A DNA stretch of 64,000 bases, from positions 2,294,001 to 2,358,000 of the forward strand of contig OX044364.1 of NCBI GenBank assembly GCA_943846735.1, written 5' to 3'. The stretch's first letter is position 1. Each line of letters opens with the position of its first letter. The stretch comes from CAJQLB01 sp905479065. GTDB taxonomy: Bacteria; Bacteroidota; Bacteroidia; Flavobacteriales; Flavobacteriaceae. The notes below the pieces were generated by a model. That model made no database searches. It saw only the letters and a program-made list of their open reading frames with translations, and was not told the DNA's origin. This document shows positions 18,938-27,536 of the stretch, piece after piece. A program made the translations under genes and the position numbers.

Positions 18938-19358
18938 AACAAGAAAATTTTTTTTCATAGTGTTGGGTGTTGGGTGTTTAATTCTAATAAGATTTTTTGA
19001 AGAACATTTATTTTATGACCCTTATCTAAATTTTTTTAAAAATGATTACTTATATATTGATTCACCACGTCGAGAGACATTCAAGTTGGTCTTATTTACA
19101 ACCCTTCGATACATGTTAAACTCATTGATTTCATTGGTCATTATTTACATTGTGTGGAATGATAAAGGGATTGTAAAATTTGCAAGTTTAATTTATGTAA
19201 TATCATATTGTTTTCTAGTAATTACTTTTATTTATTTTGTGGTTAATCCAAAACAAGAAGATTATTATTTATTCTTTAATATGAGAAGATTTTTAATTCA
19301 ACCTGTGATTCTAATTATTTTGTTACCAGCTTTTTACTACAACAAGTTGAAGAATTGA
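18930..19358 (+). CDS. Exosortase F system-associated membrane protein
   Basis: A 142-residue membrane protein with about four hydrophobic segments, overlapping the xrtF stop by 8 bases. The N-terminus has the pattern RFFEEHLFYDPYLNFFKNDY, which I associate with the family that always accompanies XrtF. Its role is unknown; co-occurrence suggests it supports or regulates XrtF. MSKTRKFFF is taken as the start because of the overlap with xrtF. Confidence 0.85.
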   Translation: MSKTRKFFFIVLGVGCLILIRFFEEHLFYDPYLNFFKNDYLYIDSPRRETFKLVLFTTLRYMLNSLISLVIIYIVWNDKGIVKFASLIYVISYCFLVITFIYFVVNPKQEDYYLFFNMRRFLIQPVILIILLPAFYYNKLKN

Positions 19359-19402
19359 TGTTAATACTGTATTAATTGATGATAGCCTAAATTAAGTTTT
19401 TA

Positions 19403-19410
19403 TACATTTG
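19403..19410 (+). promoter_or_regulatory. -7 element immediately before the HYC_CC_PP gene
   Basis: TACATTTG followed by C is an exact TAnnTTTG match and ends only four bases before the ATG at 19415. If used, transcription would start at or next to the start codon, giving a leaderless or nearly leaderless mRNA. Confidence 0.45.
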
Positions 19411-19414
19411 CATT

Positions 19415-19828
19415 ATGGTTAAACATTTTTTACATAAGATGTTCTCTGTCTTTCTGGCACTTATTGTCTTGTCCTCAACCATGTCATTCACCATTGAAAA
19501 GCATTTTTGTGGTGATAAGTTGATAGACGTCGCTCTTTTTTCTGAGCTTAATAAGTGTAATATGGATTCTTCTAGTATTGATTTAGAGGGATTTGTAAAA
19601 AAAATGTGTTGTAAGGACGAGGTGAATATTGTGACCGGTCAAGATGAGTTGTTAATGCACGACTTCGATGACTTGAGCATGGATATTCAAACCGCGTTAT
19701 TTGAAGTTACGCAATCAATTAATCACCTTGTTAGTGTTGAACCTTTGTCAAAAAAGAGTTTTAATGATTACTCGCCACCAAAATTGATAGTTAATCGCTT
19801 AATTGTTAATCAAAACTTTTTAATCTGA
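19415..19828 (+). CDS. HYC_CC_PP family small exported protein
   Basis: A 137-residue protein with an N-terminal hydrophobic signal (residues 7-25). It has the three short signatures that name this Bacteroidota family: an H-aromatic-C motif (HFC, residues 30-32), a vicinal Cys pair (KMCCKD, residues 65-66) and a Pro pair (YSPPKL, residues 121-122). The function is unknown; the family typically sits beside TonB-dependent receptors and metal-binding proteins, as here, and the invariant Cys/His residues suggest metal or thiol chemistry in the periplasm. About 100 bases with two small hairpins separate it from the receptor gene. Confidence 0.85.
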   Translation: MVKHFLHKMFSVFLALIVLSSTMSFTIEKHFCGDKLIDVALFSELNKCNMDSSSIDLEGFVKKMCCKDEVNIVTGQDELLMHDFDDLSMDIQTALFEVTQSINHLVSVEPLSKKSFNDYSPPKLIVNRLIVNQNFLI

Positions 19829-19844
19829 TTGTTTTAAATAATAC

Positions 19845-19893
19845 GACGCAAATTGTTCTATTGTGCGTCAACGCCTGATTTTTTCTCATCAGG
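19845..19893 (+). other. Two tandem hairpins before the TonB receptor gene
   Basis: GACGCA/TGCGTC (19845-19850 with 19864-19869) and CCTGAT/ATCAGG (19874-19879 with 19888-19893) can each form a 6-bp stem. The second is followed by a short T-run. They could form an attenuator or terminator for the preceding gene or a structured leader for the receptor. I recognise no known riboswitch. Confidence 0.35.
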
Positions 19894-19931
19894 GGGACTT
19901 TTTCAAATCTCAATTATTTAAAACACAAACA

Positions 19932-22169
19932 ATGAAACATATAATTTTCATTTTCTTAATTACACCAATGTTAGTTTTTGCACAGGCAGAGCTTAAAGGT
20001 GTTGTTTTGGAAGCAAATAATAGTAATGAAATTATACCATTACCAGGAGCTAATATTTTTTGGCTAGATACTACTGTTGGAATTTCTACTGACATAGATG
20101 GGGCGTTTTCAATTCCCTACAAAAAAGAATATAAAAAGTTAATAATAAGCTATGTTGGGTTTTCAACTGACACATTAGATATTGCTAATTCAAACGTAAT
20201 TCAACACAGGTTGAGGCCGTTGGCTACTTTAGATGAGGTGGTTTTGAATGGTAAAATAAAGGCTTCAGCCACTTCTTATTTTGAAGCAAAAAATATAATT
20301 AATATTAGCAGTGAAGAATTGCTCAAAGCCGCTTGTTGTAATTTAGCTGAAAGCTTTGAGACGAACCCTTCAATTGATGTTAATTTCGCAGACGCAGTCT
20401 CTGGGTCAAAGCAAATAAAAATGCTGGGGCTTACAAGTCCTTACATTTTAATAGCTACAGAAAACATTCCATCCATTCGTGGTGCGTCGCAGGCCTATGG
20501 ATTAAGTTTTATTCCAGGGACCTGGGTGGAAAGTATCCAAATCACAAAAGGAGCAGGGAGTGTTGTAAATGGCTTTGAGAGTATTGCGGGTCAGATAAAT
20601 GCAGAGCTCCAAAAGCCAACAAAAGATAATAGGCTTTTTTTTAATACCTATGTTTCGGCAAATGGTCGAATTGAGCTAAATACTCATATTAATACTAATT
20701 TGAATGAAAAGTGGAGCTCTGGTTTATACATTCATGGGGATATGAGAGATAAGAAATTTGATAAAAATGATGATTCATTTTTAGACATGCCGTTACAAAA
20801 ACAAATTAATGTCATGAATCGTTGGCAATATACCGATCTTGAGAATGGATTTGTTAGTTTTTTAAACATCAGAATCTTAAACGATCAAAAGCAAGCAGGC
20901 CAATTAAATTTCAATCCGAACACTGACAAATTTACCACCAATTCGTGGGGGAGTGAAATTGATACTGAGCGTTTTGAAATTTCAGGAAAACTTGGTTATG
21001 TAAATCCTGATATTCCGTATCACAGTTTGGGTGTTCAATTTGCTTTTAGTAATCACAATCAGGAATCCTATTTTGGTCTTAATAATTATGATATTGAACA
21101 CCAGAGTATTTATTCAAATATTATCTATAATTCTATTATTGGTGATTCAAGACACAAAGTGAAAACTGGAGTGTCTTTCACTTATGACAATTATGATGAG
21201 CAGGTCCTTGATAATGATTACAAACGCACGGAGAGATCTTTTGGAGCTTTTTTTGAATATACATTTGATAACATTGACGATTTAAATTTAACTGCTGGCG
21301 TTAGAGTAGATTCGCACAATTTGTTAGGGACCTTTATAACTCCAAGATTTCATTTGCGTTACACGCCTTGGGAGCGTTCTGCTTTGAGAGCCTCATTTGG
21401 TAGAGGAAAACGAAGCGCTAATATATTTGCTGAAAACCAAAATATGTTTGCGTCATCAAGAACATTTAATATTAGAAACGTGAGTGGTCCCGTTTATGGA
21501 CTAGAGCCTGAAATTGCTTGGAATTATGGAGTTTCTTTTTTACAAGGATTTAATTTGTTCGATAGAAAAGCTGATGTTTTAATTGATTATTATCGTACTA
21601 ATTTCAATAATCAGATTGTTGTTGATTTTGAAAATTCACAAGAAGTAAATTTTTACAACCTCAAAGGGAAAAGCTATTCGAATAGTGTTCAAATTGAACT
21701 TAATTATAATGTTTTTGAAAGGTTTGACTTAAGGGCAGCATATAAATTTTACGATATAAAAACCCAGTATGAATCGGGTGAATTAGAGAAGCCTTTAACA
21801 CCAAGACATCGTATTTTTACAAATATTTCATACAGTACTCTTAAAACAGTTAATAATTCTCAATGGAAATTTGATACGACGTTTAATTGGCTTGGTAAGC
21901 AGCGTTTTTATTCAACCCAAGCGAGTCCATTACTTTATCAATTACCAAATTATACGCCAACTCTTTCAACTTTAAATGCTCAAATAACAAAAGTATTTTC
22001 TAATAAATTTGAGGTATATTTAGGTGGCGAAAATTTAACAAACGTAAAACAATCGAATCCTATTATCAGTGCTGATAACCCTTTTAGTTCAAATTTTGAT
22101 GCAAATTTTGTTTATGGACCAATTTTTGGTTCTATGTATTACACTGGGATAAGGTTTAAAATAAATTAA
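19932..22169 (+). CDS. TonB-dependent receptor, probable metal (copper?) transport
   Basis: With the ATG at 19932 this is a 745-residue outer-membrane receptor with signal peptide (MKHIIFIFLITPMLVFAQ). The open frame extends to 19863, but that part is not signal-like. It has a carboxypeptidase-regulatory-like domain (about 20-95), a TonB plug (from about residue 110) and a 22-strand-type barrel ending YTGIRFKIN. The plug contains a vicinal Cys pair (KAACCNLAESFETNPSIDV, Cys135-136), unusual for sugar or siderophore receptors but in keeping with the cysteine-rich neighbours. There is no SusD partner gene, arguing against glycan uptake. The HMA gene follows after 5 bases. Metal transport is inferred from context. 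Confidence 0.88.
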   Translation: MKHIIFIFLITPMLVFAQAELKGVVLEANNSNEIIPLPGANIFWLDTTVGISTDIDGAFSIPYKKEYKKLIISYVGFSTDTLDIANSNVIQHRLRPLATLDEVVLNGKIKASATSYFEAKNIINISSEELLKAACCNLAESFETNPSIDVNFADAVSGSKQIKMLGLTSPYILIATENIPSIRGASQAYGLSFIPGTWVESIQITKGAGSVVNGFESIAGQINAELQKPTKDNRLFFNTYVSANGRIELNTHINTNLNEKWSSGLYIHGDMRDKKFDKNDDSFLDMPLQKQINVMNRWQYTDLENGFVSFLNIRILNDQKQAGQLNFNPNTDKFTTNSWGSEIDTERFEISGKLGYVNPDIPYHSLGVQFAFSNHNQESYFGLNNYDIEHQSIYSNIIYNSIIGDSRHKVKTGVSFTYDNYDEQVLDNDYKRTERSFGAFFEYTFDNIDDLNLTAGVRVDSHNLLGTFITPRFHLRYTPWERSALRASFGRGKRSANIFAENQNMFASSRTFNIRNVSGPVYGLEPEIAWNYGVSFLQGFNLFDRKADVLIDYYRTNFNNQIVVDFENSQEVNFYNLKGKSYSNSVQIELNYNVFERFDLRAAYKFYDIKTQYESGELEKPLTPRHRIFTNISYSTLKTVNNSQWKFDTTFNWLGKQRFYSTQASPLLYQLPNYTPTLSTLNAQITKVFSNKFEVYLGGENLTNVKQSNPIISADNPFSSNFDANFVYGPIFGSMYYTGIRFKIN

Positions 22170-22174
22170 AATTT

Positions 22175-22531
22175 ATGAAAAATATCGTATTACTTAGTTT
22201 ACTGTTTTTAGGAACAGCTGGAGATGCACAAAATAAAAATGCCAAAGCTAGTATTGAAGTAGATGGTGTTTGTATGATGTGTAAAACTAGAATTGAAAAA
22301 GCTTCTATTAAAACAAAAGGTGTTAAATATGCCAATTGGAATGTCAAGTCTCATGAATTAAAATTAATTTTTGATGAACAAAAAACAACTTTAAAAGAAA
22401 TCAAACAAAACATTATTGCTGTTGGTCATGATACGAAAGAAATGAAGGCAAAAGATGAAATTTATAATAGTATAGATGCCTGCTGTAAATACCGAGATGA
22501 GAAGGTTGTAAAAGACCATCAGGATAATTAA
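22175..22531 (+). CDS. Exported heavy-metal-associated (HMA) domain protein
   Basis: A 118-residue protein with a signal peptide (cleavage near GDAQ, residues 16-19) and an HMA/ferredoxin-like domain. The metal-binding loop reads GVCMMCKTRIEKA, giving the CxxC motif at residues 33-36, and a second Cys pair lies at IDACCKY near the C-terminus. Such proteins bind Cu(I) or other soft metals in the periplasm. It sits 5 bases after the TonB receptor and 18 bases before the next metal-binding lipoprotein, clearly in one operon. Confidence 0.9.
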   Translation: MKNIVLLSLLFLGTAGDAQNKNAKASIEVDGVCMMCKTRIEKASIKTKGVKYANWNVKSHELKLIFDEQKTTLKEIKQNIIAVGHDTKEMKAKDEIYNSIDACCKYRDEKVVKDHQDN

Positions 22532-22549
22532 TTAAATAAATGTGATGAT

Positions 22550-22846
22550 ATGAAAAATATACTAGTGTTATTATGTTTAAGTGTTGTGTTTTCAATGCTT
22601 TCATGTAAAGAAACAAATAAAGAAGCATCCGATAATGCTGAACAGGAAGTGATGGCTGATACTGCTGCAGATCGGGCCGATGTTGCGATGGTAGCTGAGT
22701 ACCAGTGCCCTATGGATTGTGAACAAGGTAAAACTTATAGTGAATCTGGAGCTTGTGCTGTTTGTAAAATGGATTTGAAGAAGTTAAAGAAGAAAAATCA
22801 AGAAGACTTGAATAAGGAGGAAGCAGTATCGAGTGAGGAACATTAA
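22550..22846 (+). CDS. Heavy-metal-binding-domain lipoprotein
   Basis: A 98-residue lipoprotein (lipobox MLSC, Cys19) with an acidic linker and one heavy-metal-binding domain: YQCPMDCEQGKTYSESGACAVCKMDL, with CPMDC at residues 53-57 and CAVC at 69-72. This short domain occurs in CusB-like adaptors and in stand-alone periplasmic copper-binding proteins. The last 14 bases overlap the start of the next gene. It probably binds metal delivered by or to the TonB receptor/HMA pair. Confidence 0.88.
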   Translation: MKNILVLLCLSVVFSMLSCKETNKEASDNAEQEVMADTAADRADVAMVAEYQCPMDCEQGKTYSESGACAVCKMDLKKLKKKNQEDLNKEEAVSSEEH

Positions 22847-23588
22847 GGAGCAGTTGTTTTTATCCAAGGCGCTATTTTGTTATTTAGTGGCTTTAAAAAT
22901 TCTTTTGTTAGGATGCAGTGACACTGCAATAACCGCAGAAGAGGTGGTAATGAAGTCAATTGAAAATCATGGTGGCTTAACCTCATGGCAACGAGTTAAA
23001 CAACTTAGCTTTGTTAAAGAAACTACCTTGTTTTTTGAAGATGGAACAGTTGAAAATAAGATAAATCAATTGCAATCATTTCATTTGAAAACTAATTTTT
23101 CTGGATCTATAAAATGGCAGGAAAATGAAAAGAATATTGTCATATCCTTTAACGATAACGAAATATCTAAGATAATTAATGATTCACTTGTCACATCTTT
23201 TATCGAGCTAGAAGAAGCAAGAAATAGTTTTTTTGCGGCACAGTATGTTGTTGGTCAGCCATTTACATTGTTGGGTAAAGGAACAAAATTAATTTTGAAA
23301 GACAATGTTTTCATTGGTGACATAAAAACTTATGCTGTGAATGTTATTTATCCAAACGATACTAACATGTCTGATAAGTGGACTTATTTTTTTGATTCGC
23401 ATACTTTTGAGATGGTTGCCAATAAAGTTGAACTATCAAATCATACAAGTTGGATTGATAATATAACATACGATGAAAGTTCAGGAATTAAATTTAACGC
23501 TCACCGAAAAAGCTATAGATTAAATAGTTTGGGAGAAAAATCATATTTGCGCGCAGAGTATTTTTATCGAAATTTCAAAATTAATTAG
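22833..23588 (+). CDS. LolA-like lipoprotein of unknown function (DUF6503-like)
   Basis: A 251-residue predicted lipoprotein: after a hydrophobic segment the lipobox LLLGCSD occurs at about residues 25-31. The body looks like an incomplete beta-barrel of the LolA/outer-membrane-lipoprotein-sorting type (AEEVVMKSIENHGGLTSWQRV, then alternating beta strands). I think it belongs to the DUF6503 group but am not certain. The GTG at 22833 overlaps the preceding gene by 14 bases and has aaggagg 13 bases upstream. A TTG at 22854 is an alternative that still leaves a full signal. It appears to be the last gene of the metal operon and is convergent with the CotH gene. Confidence 0.65.
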   Translation: MRNIKEQLFLSKALFCYLVALKILLLGCSDTAITAEEVVMKSIENHGGLTSWQRVKQLSFVKETTLFFEDGTVENKINQLQSFHLKTNFSGSIKWQENEKNIVISFNDNEISKIINDSLVTSFIELEEARNSFFAAQYVVGQPFTLLGKGTKLILKDNVFIGDIKTYAVNVIYPNDTNMSDKWTYFFDSHTFEMVANKVELSNHTSWIDNITYDESSGIKFNAHRKSYRLNSLGEKSYLRAEYFYRNFKIN

Positions 23589-23614
23589 GCGCTTCAAGGT
23601 TACTTAAAATTCAC

Positions 23615-24982
23615 TTATAAATCAGCGATATTAATATCGAGCCAAGTAACTCGGGTTTCAATAAATTCTCTTAGGTAGCGTAATTCTTCCTCGTATGTAT
23701 TGCCAATAAAATTATTTGGCCATATATAGGTTGATAAAATAGGCCATCTATTAAAGTTTCTATCAATACTCAAGGAGCTTTGTAATATTGTCTCGTAAAA
23801 ATCAATTTTATCTTGTATGGCATTATTAGACAATTGACCACTTCGTAATTCAAACCATCTGTCTTTTAATTGCATGACAAAAGCAGGGTCTTCCATTAAT
23901 TTTTCCCACCAAAAAGGGATTAGCCAGAAGTCATTTGGACAACGGTCATTGAATTTGTAAGCCCAGACATTGGTATTTTCTCCACCACAATAATTTGCAT
24001 TGCCAAAAGCTAAATTAAAGTCCCAAATAGGACCCATTTTTAATTTCTCATTTTTTTCTTTTGTCAGCCAAGTGCTCAATCTGTAGCCATCGACATTGTT
24101 AGCAAGTTCATTTAATATGAAAAATTCTATAAAACTGTTTACATCAATATAATTGGCATACCCTTCTTCCATATCCGCGAAATTACCATCATATAAAGCT
24201 GTTTCAAAATCATTGATGTAGGTGCTAATGTAGGTACGTTGTTCTAAGGTGATTTTTTCTGCTTTTGGATAATCATAATTGAAGTAAATTTTTTGATCAC
24301 CATCGGCACCATTAGGTGTGAAGTTTGAAGCAAATGCATTGAAGTCGGTGTAAATCGTTTCATTTGCACCATCAGCTTTGTCAATTTTTAGGATATAGCC
24401 ACCAGTAACATCTTCACCACTATTTTCATCTTCTTTTAGTTTGTTTATGTCAATACGATTTTCATCTCTTTTTAATTTTTCCATGAAAACATAAAGACCA
24501 TTGTATAAATCATTAATGGTTAACTCTACAAATTCAACGCGACTTGCATAACGTCCAATATCTCTTGATAAGTCATAAATTAACACATTCCTAAAAAGTG
24601 TTTTATCACTGTAAGGTGCATTTAAAATCCAGTCCTCTTCTTCAGGGAATTCTAAAATTGCCACATCAATATCCTCTCCAGTATCATCTCGGGTTTCAAT
24701 TCCAAACTGTTTTTTTGGAAAAAATTGTGAAGAGGAACCACGTATTTCAATTCCTATTTTACCAACAAAGTTGACTGTTTCACCGGTTGTGATAGTCATG
24801 TCTGCAAGTATCTTTGGTTCATCAACTATTTCTTGCCCATTTGTATTTATAAACACTTGAGGCAATTCAATGACATCGTCAATATCGATTGATGATGATG
24901 GTGACTCAAATGTTTCATTATCACAGCTAACAATTAAAGTCACCACCGTAAAAACATATGTGATATTTCGAATTAAGTGCAT
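23615..24982 (-). CDS. CotH-family lipoprotein
   Basis: The ATG at 24982 gives 455 residues starting MHLIRNITYVFTVVTLIVSCDN, a lipoprotein signal with lipobox IVSC. An upstream in-frame ATG at 25042 would put 20 hydrophobic residues before it and overlaps a terminator hairpin, so it is rejected. The body is the CotH kinase-like domain: GKIGIEIRGSSSQFFPKKQFGIE, WILNAPYSDKTLFRN, ELTINDLYNGLYVFMEKLKRD and MGPIWDFNLAFGN. CotH of Bacillus is an atypical protein kinase of spore coat; bacteroidal versions are surface or periplasmic lipoproteins of unknown substrate. The conserved WDFN motif suggests the nucleotide/metal site is kept. Confidence 0.88.
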   Translation of the reverse strand: MHLIRNITYVFTVVTLIVSCDNETFESPSSSIDIDDVIELPQVFINTNGQEIVDEPKILADMTITTGETVNFVGKIGIEIRGSSSQFFPKKQFGIETRDDTGEDIDVAILEFPEEEDWILNAPYSDKTLFRNVLIYDLSRDIGRYASRVEFVELTINDLYNGLYVFMEKLKRDENRIDINKLKEDENSGEDVTGGYILKIDKADGANETIYTDFNAFASNFTPNGADGDQKIYFNYDYPKAEKITLEQRTYISTYINDFETALYDGNFADMEEGYANYIDVNSFIEFFILNELANNVDGYRLSTWLTKEKNEKLKMGPIWDFNLAFGNANYCGGENTNVWAYKFNDRCPNDFWLIPFWWEKLMEDPAFVMQLKDRWFELRSGQLSNNAIQDKIDFYETILQSSLSIDRNFNRWPILSTYIWPNNFIGNTYEEELRYLREFIETRVTWLDINIADL

Positions 24983-25028
24983 TATATTGAATATAATAAA
25001 CATTAAATGTAAAAAATATAAAACAATA

Positions 25029-25063
25029 AAAAAACGCTTCAATGCATATTTGAAGCGTTTTTT
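25029..25063 (-). terminator. Terminator after groEL
   Basis: A 14-bp inverted repeat (25029-25042 with 25050-25063, core CGCTTCAA/TTGAAGCG) lies 22 bases after the groEL stop codon and gives a strong stem with a U-rich end on the minus strand. It could work in both directions. Confidence 0.75.
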
Positions 25064-25084
25064 ATATTCATTATTTCATGGAAT

Positions 25085-26716
25085 TTACATCATTCCAGGC
25101 ATTCCGCCACCGCCCATAGGAGGCATTGGAGGTGTGTCTTCTTTAATATCTACGAGAGCACATTCAGTTGTTAAAATCATGCCAGCAACGGAGGCTGCGT
25201 TTTCTAACGCTATTCGTGTTACTTTTTTTGGATCAATAATTCCGGCTTTTAGCATGTCAACATAGGTTTCTGATTTGGCATCATAACCAAAATCTTTTTT
25301 TCCTTCTTTTACTTTTGCTACAACCACACTTCCTTCTCCTCCTGCATTTTCTACAATTGTTCGCAATGGCGACTCAATGGCACGAGCAACAATTTGTATT
25401 CCTGTCACTTCGTCAAGATTTTCAGTAGTTATCTTTTCCAAAACCGATTTTGCTCTCACTAAAGCAACTCCACCACCAGCAACAATGCCTTCTTCTACAG
25501 CGGCTCTTGTCGCATGTAATGCGTCATCCACACGATCTTTTTTCTCTTTCATTTCAACTTCACTTGCTGCACCAACATATAATACTGCAACACCTCCAGC
25601 TAATTTCGCCAAACGTTCTTGAAGCTTTTCTTTATCGTAATCTGAAGTTGTCGTTTCTATTTGAGTTTTAATTTGATTAACTCTTGCTTTAATATCACTT
25701 GCTTTACCAGTACCATTTACAATGGTTGTATTGTCTTTATCAATAGTAACCGTCTCTGCTGTTCCTAACATGCTTAAGTCGGCACCTTCTAAGGTGAATC
25801 CTCGTTCCTCTGAAATCACTGTACCACCAGTAAGAATCGCAATATCTTCTAGCATTGCCTTTCTTCGATCACCAAAACCAGGGGCTTTTACGGCTGCAAT
25901 TTTTAAACCACCTCTTAATTTATTTACAACGAGTGTTGCTAATGCTTGGCCGTCAACATCTTCGGCAATGATTAAAAGAGGACGTCCAGATTGTGCAATT
26001 GGTTCTAAAATTGGAAGAATTTCCTGTAGATTAGAAATCTTTTTATCAAATAATAAGATGTATGGATTTTCTAAATCTGCAATCATCTTATCAGCATCAG
26101 TCACAAAGTATGGTGACAAATAACCTCTGTCAAATTGCATTCCCTCTACAACATCTACGTATGTCTCCATTCCTTTGGCTTCCTCAACAGTTATCACACC
26201 TTCTTTACCAACCTTATCAAAAGCTTTTGAAATTAATTCACCAATGGTATCGTCATTGTTTGCAGAGATTGCAGCAACTTGTTTGATCATTTCAGATGAA
26301 TTACCTACTTTTTTTGCTTGTTTTACTAAGTCTTTGGTAATAGCATCAACAGCCTTGTCAATTCCTCTTTTCAAATCCATTGGATTCGCTCCAGCAGCAA
26401 CGTTTTTTAACCCTTCTTTGACAATAGCTTGAGCTAGTACAGTTGCTGTTGTTGTTCCATCTCCCGCAAGGTCATTTGTTTTGGAAGCAACTTCCTTAAC
26501 CATTTGAGCTCCCATATTTTCAAGCTCATTCTCAATATCTATTTCTTTTGCTACCGTCACACCATCTTTAGTGACTTGAGGCGCTCCGAAAGACTTACTA
26601 ATTATTACATTACGACCTTTAGGTCCCAAAGTAACCTTCACTGCATTGGCTAATGCATCAACACCACGTTTTAGTCCGTCTCGTGCTTCAATATCAAATT
26701 TTATTTCTTTTGCCAT
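25085..26716 (-). CDS. groL: Chaperonin GroEL
   Basis: A 543-residue Hsp60 subunit that forms the double-ring folding chamber with GroES. Signature segments include KVTLGPKGRNVIISKSFG, DGTTTATVLAQAI, AAVEEGIVAGGGVAL and the C-terminal Gly/Met-rich tail PPMPPMGGGGMPGMM. It lies 20 bases after groES in the same direction and is followed by a strong hairpin at 25029-25063, so groESL is a two-gene transcript. Confidence 0.99.
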   Translation of the reverse strand: MAKEIKFDIEARDGLKRGVDALANAVKVTLGPKGRNVIISKSFGAPQVTKDGVTVAKEIDIENELENMGAQMVKEVASKTNDLAGDGTTTATVLAQAIVKEGLKNVAAGANPMDLKRGIDKAVDAITKDLVKQAKKVGNSSEMIKQVAAISANNDDTIGELISKAFDKVGKEGVITVEEAKGMETYVDVVEGMQFDRGYLSPYFVTDADKMIADLENPYILLFDKKISNLQEILPILEPIAQSGRPLLIIAEDVDGQALATLVVNKLRGGLKIAAVKAPGFGDRRKAMLEDIAILTGGTVISEERGFTLEGADLSMLGTAETVTIDKDNTTIVNGTGKASDIKARVNQIKTQIETTTSDYDKEKLQERLAKLAGGVAVLYVGAASEVEMKEKKDRVDDALHATRAAVEEGIVAGGGVALVRAKSVLEKITTENLDEVTGIQIVARAIESPLRTIVENAGGEGSVVVAKVKEGKKDFGYDAKSETYVDMLKAGIIDPKKVTRIALENAASVAGMILTTECALVDIKEDTPPMPPMGGGGMPGMM

Positions 26717-26736
26717 TTTTAGTTTTATTTAAATGA

Positions 26737-27012
26737 TTAAACGATTGCAAGAATATCACTTTCTCGCATGATTAAATAGTCCTTTCCTTCTAGCTTAAGC
26801 TCTGTCCCTGAGTATTTGCCATAAAGAACTTTGTCTCCAACAGCAACTGTTATTGGGTCGTCTTTTGTGCCTTTTCCAACAGCCATCACAATACCTTGCT
26901 GAGGTTTTTCCTTAGCATTGTCTGGTATGATAATTCCAGAAGCAGTTTTAGTTTCAGCAGCAGCAGGTTCAATTACAACTCTGTCTGCCAATGGTTTAAT
27001 ATTTAAGCCCAT
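26737..27012 (-). CDS. groS: Co-chaperonin GroES
   Basis: A 91-residue Hsp10 from the ATG at 27012 (MGLNIKPLADRVVIEP). The open frame extends 34 codons further upstream, but that part has no resemblance to GroES and overlaps the promoter. The mobile-loop region is AAETKTASGIIIPDNAKEKP and the roof region DKVLYGKYSGTELKLEGKDYLIMRESDI. It is the first gene of groESL. Confidence 0.98.
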   Translation of the reverse strand: MGLNIKPLADRVVIEPAAAETKTASGIIIPDNAKEKPQQGIVMAVGKGTKDDPITVAVGDKVLYGKYSGTELKLEGKDYLIMRESDILAIV

Positions 27013-27056
27013 TTTTTTGTTTGTTTTGATTAATAATAATTCTCTAAACTCTATTC

Positions 27057-27089
27057 TAAAATTATGCCATGTGTTAAGAACTGACAAAA
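27057..27089 (-). promoter_or_regulatory. Probable groESL promoter
   Basis: On the minus strand TTTTG (27085-27089) and TAATTTTA (27057-27064) are separated by 20 bases, close to the Bacteroidota TTTG-N19-TAnnTTTG pattern. Transcription would begin near 27050, leaving about 38 bases of leader before groES. I see no CIRCE-type inverted repeat. Confidence 0.5.
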
Positions 27090-27111
27090 TTTCATTATTA
27101 CTCAATAAAAA

Positions 27112-27146
27112 CAAAAAATGCTAACCGTTACGGTTAGCATTTTTTG
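27112..27146 (-). terminator. Terminator after secG (probably bidirectional)
   Basis: A perfect 16-bp inverted repeat (27112-27127 with 27131-27146; core ATGCTAACCG/CGGTTAGCAT) with A and T runs on the flanks, 22 bases after the secG stop. It separates the miaB-to-secG block from groESL. Confidence 0.85.
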
Positions 27147-27167
27147 TTTAATTCTTAACTATTGTTG

Positions 27168-27530
27168 CTATTGGTTGCTGTCATTGGAAACAGGATTTGA
27201 TTCCACAGGCGAACTAATTGGAGTTGCATTTGGTAAAGGCACACTTTGTTCTGTTGCTTCAGCATCCAAGGCTTTGGATTCTATGTCACCTCCAGCTCCT
27301 GGAATTGCGATATTTGATATTAAAATTAAAGCAAGTAGAAGTGTCGCTAAAGCCCATGTGCTTTTGTCTAAAAAATCTGTTGTTTTTTTAACACCTCCCA
27401 TTTGCTGAGAACCACCTCCTCCAAATGTTGAAGCTAAACCACCTCCTTTTGGATTTTGAACCATTACCACTACCACTAATAAAAAGGCGACGATGACGAT
27501 TAAAATTAGAAAAATTGAAAATGTACTCAT
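27168..27530 (-). CDS. secG: Preprotein translocase subunit SecG
   Basis: A 120-residue inner-membrane protein with two hydrophobic segments (residues 3-22 and about 57-75) separated by the family loop VQNPKGGGLASTFGGGGSQQ, followed by a short acidic periplasmic or cytoplasmic tail. SecG assists SecYE/SecA-driven protein export. It lies 6 bases after the TPR-like gene and ends at a strong terminator. Confidence 0.95.
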   Translation of the reverse strand: MSTFSIFLILIVIVAFLLVVVVMVQNPKGGGLASTFGGGGSQQMGGVKKTTDFLDKSTWALATLLLALILISNIAIPGAGGDIESKALDAEATEQSVPLPNATPISSPVESNPVSNDSNQ

Positions 27531-27536
27531 TGTATC

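Noticed and set aside
25377..26432. Several long frames opposite groEL
   Set aside because: They mirror the conserved groEL coding sequence and show no independent protein features.
27013..27114. Upstream extension of groES
   Set aside because: The 34 extra residues do not resemble GroES and would cover the likely promoter.
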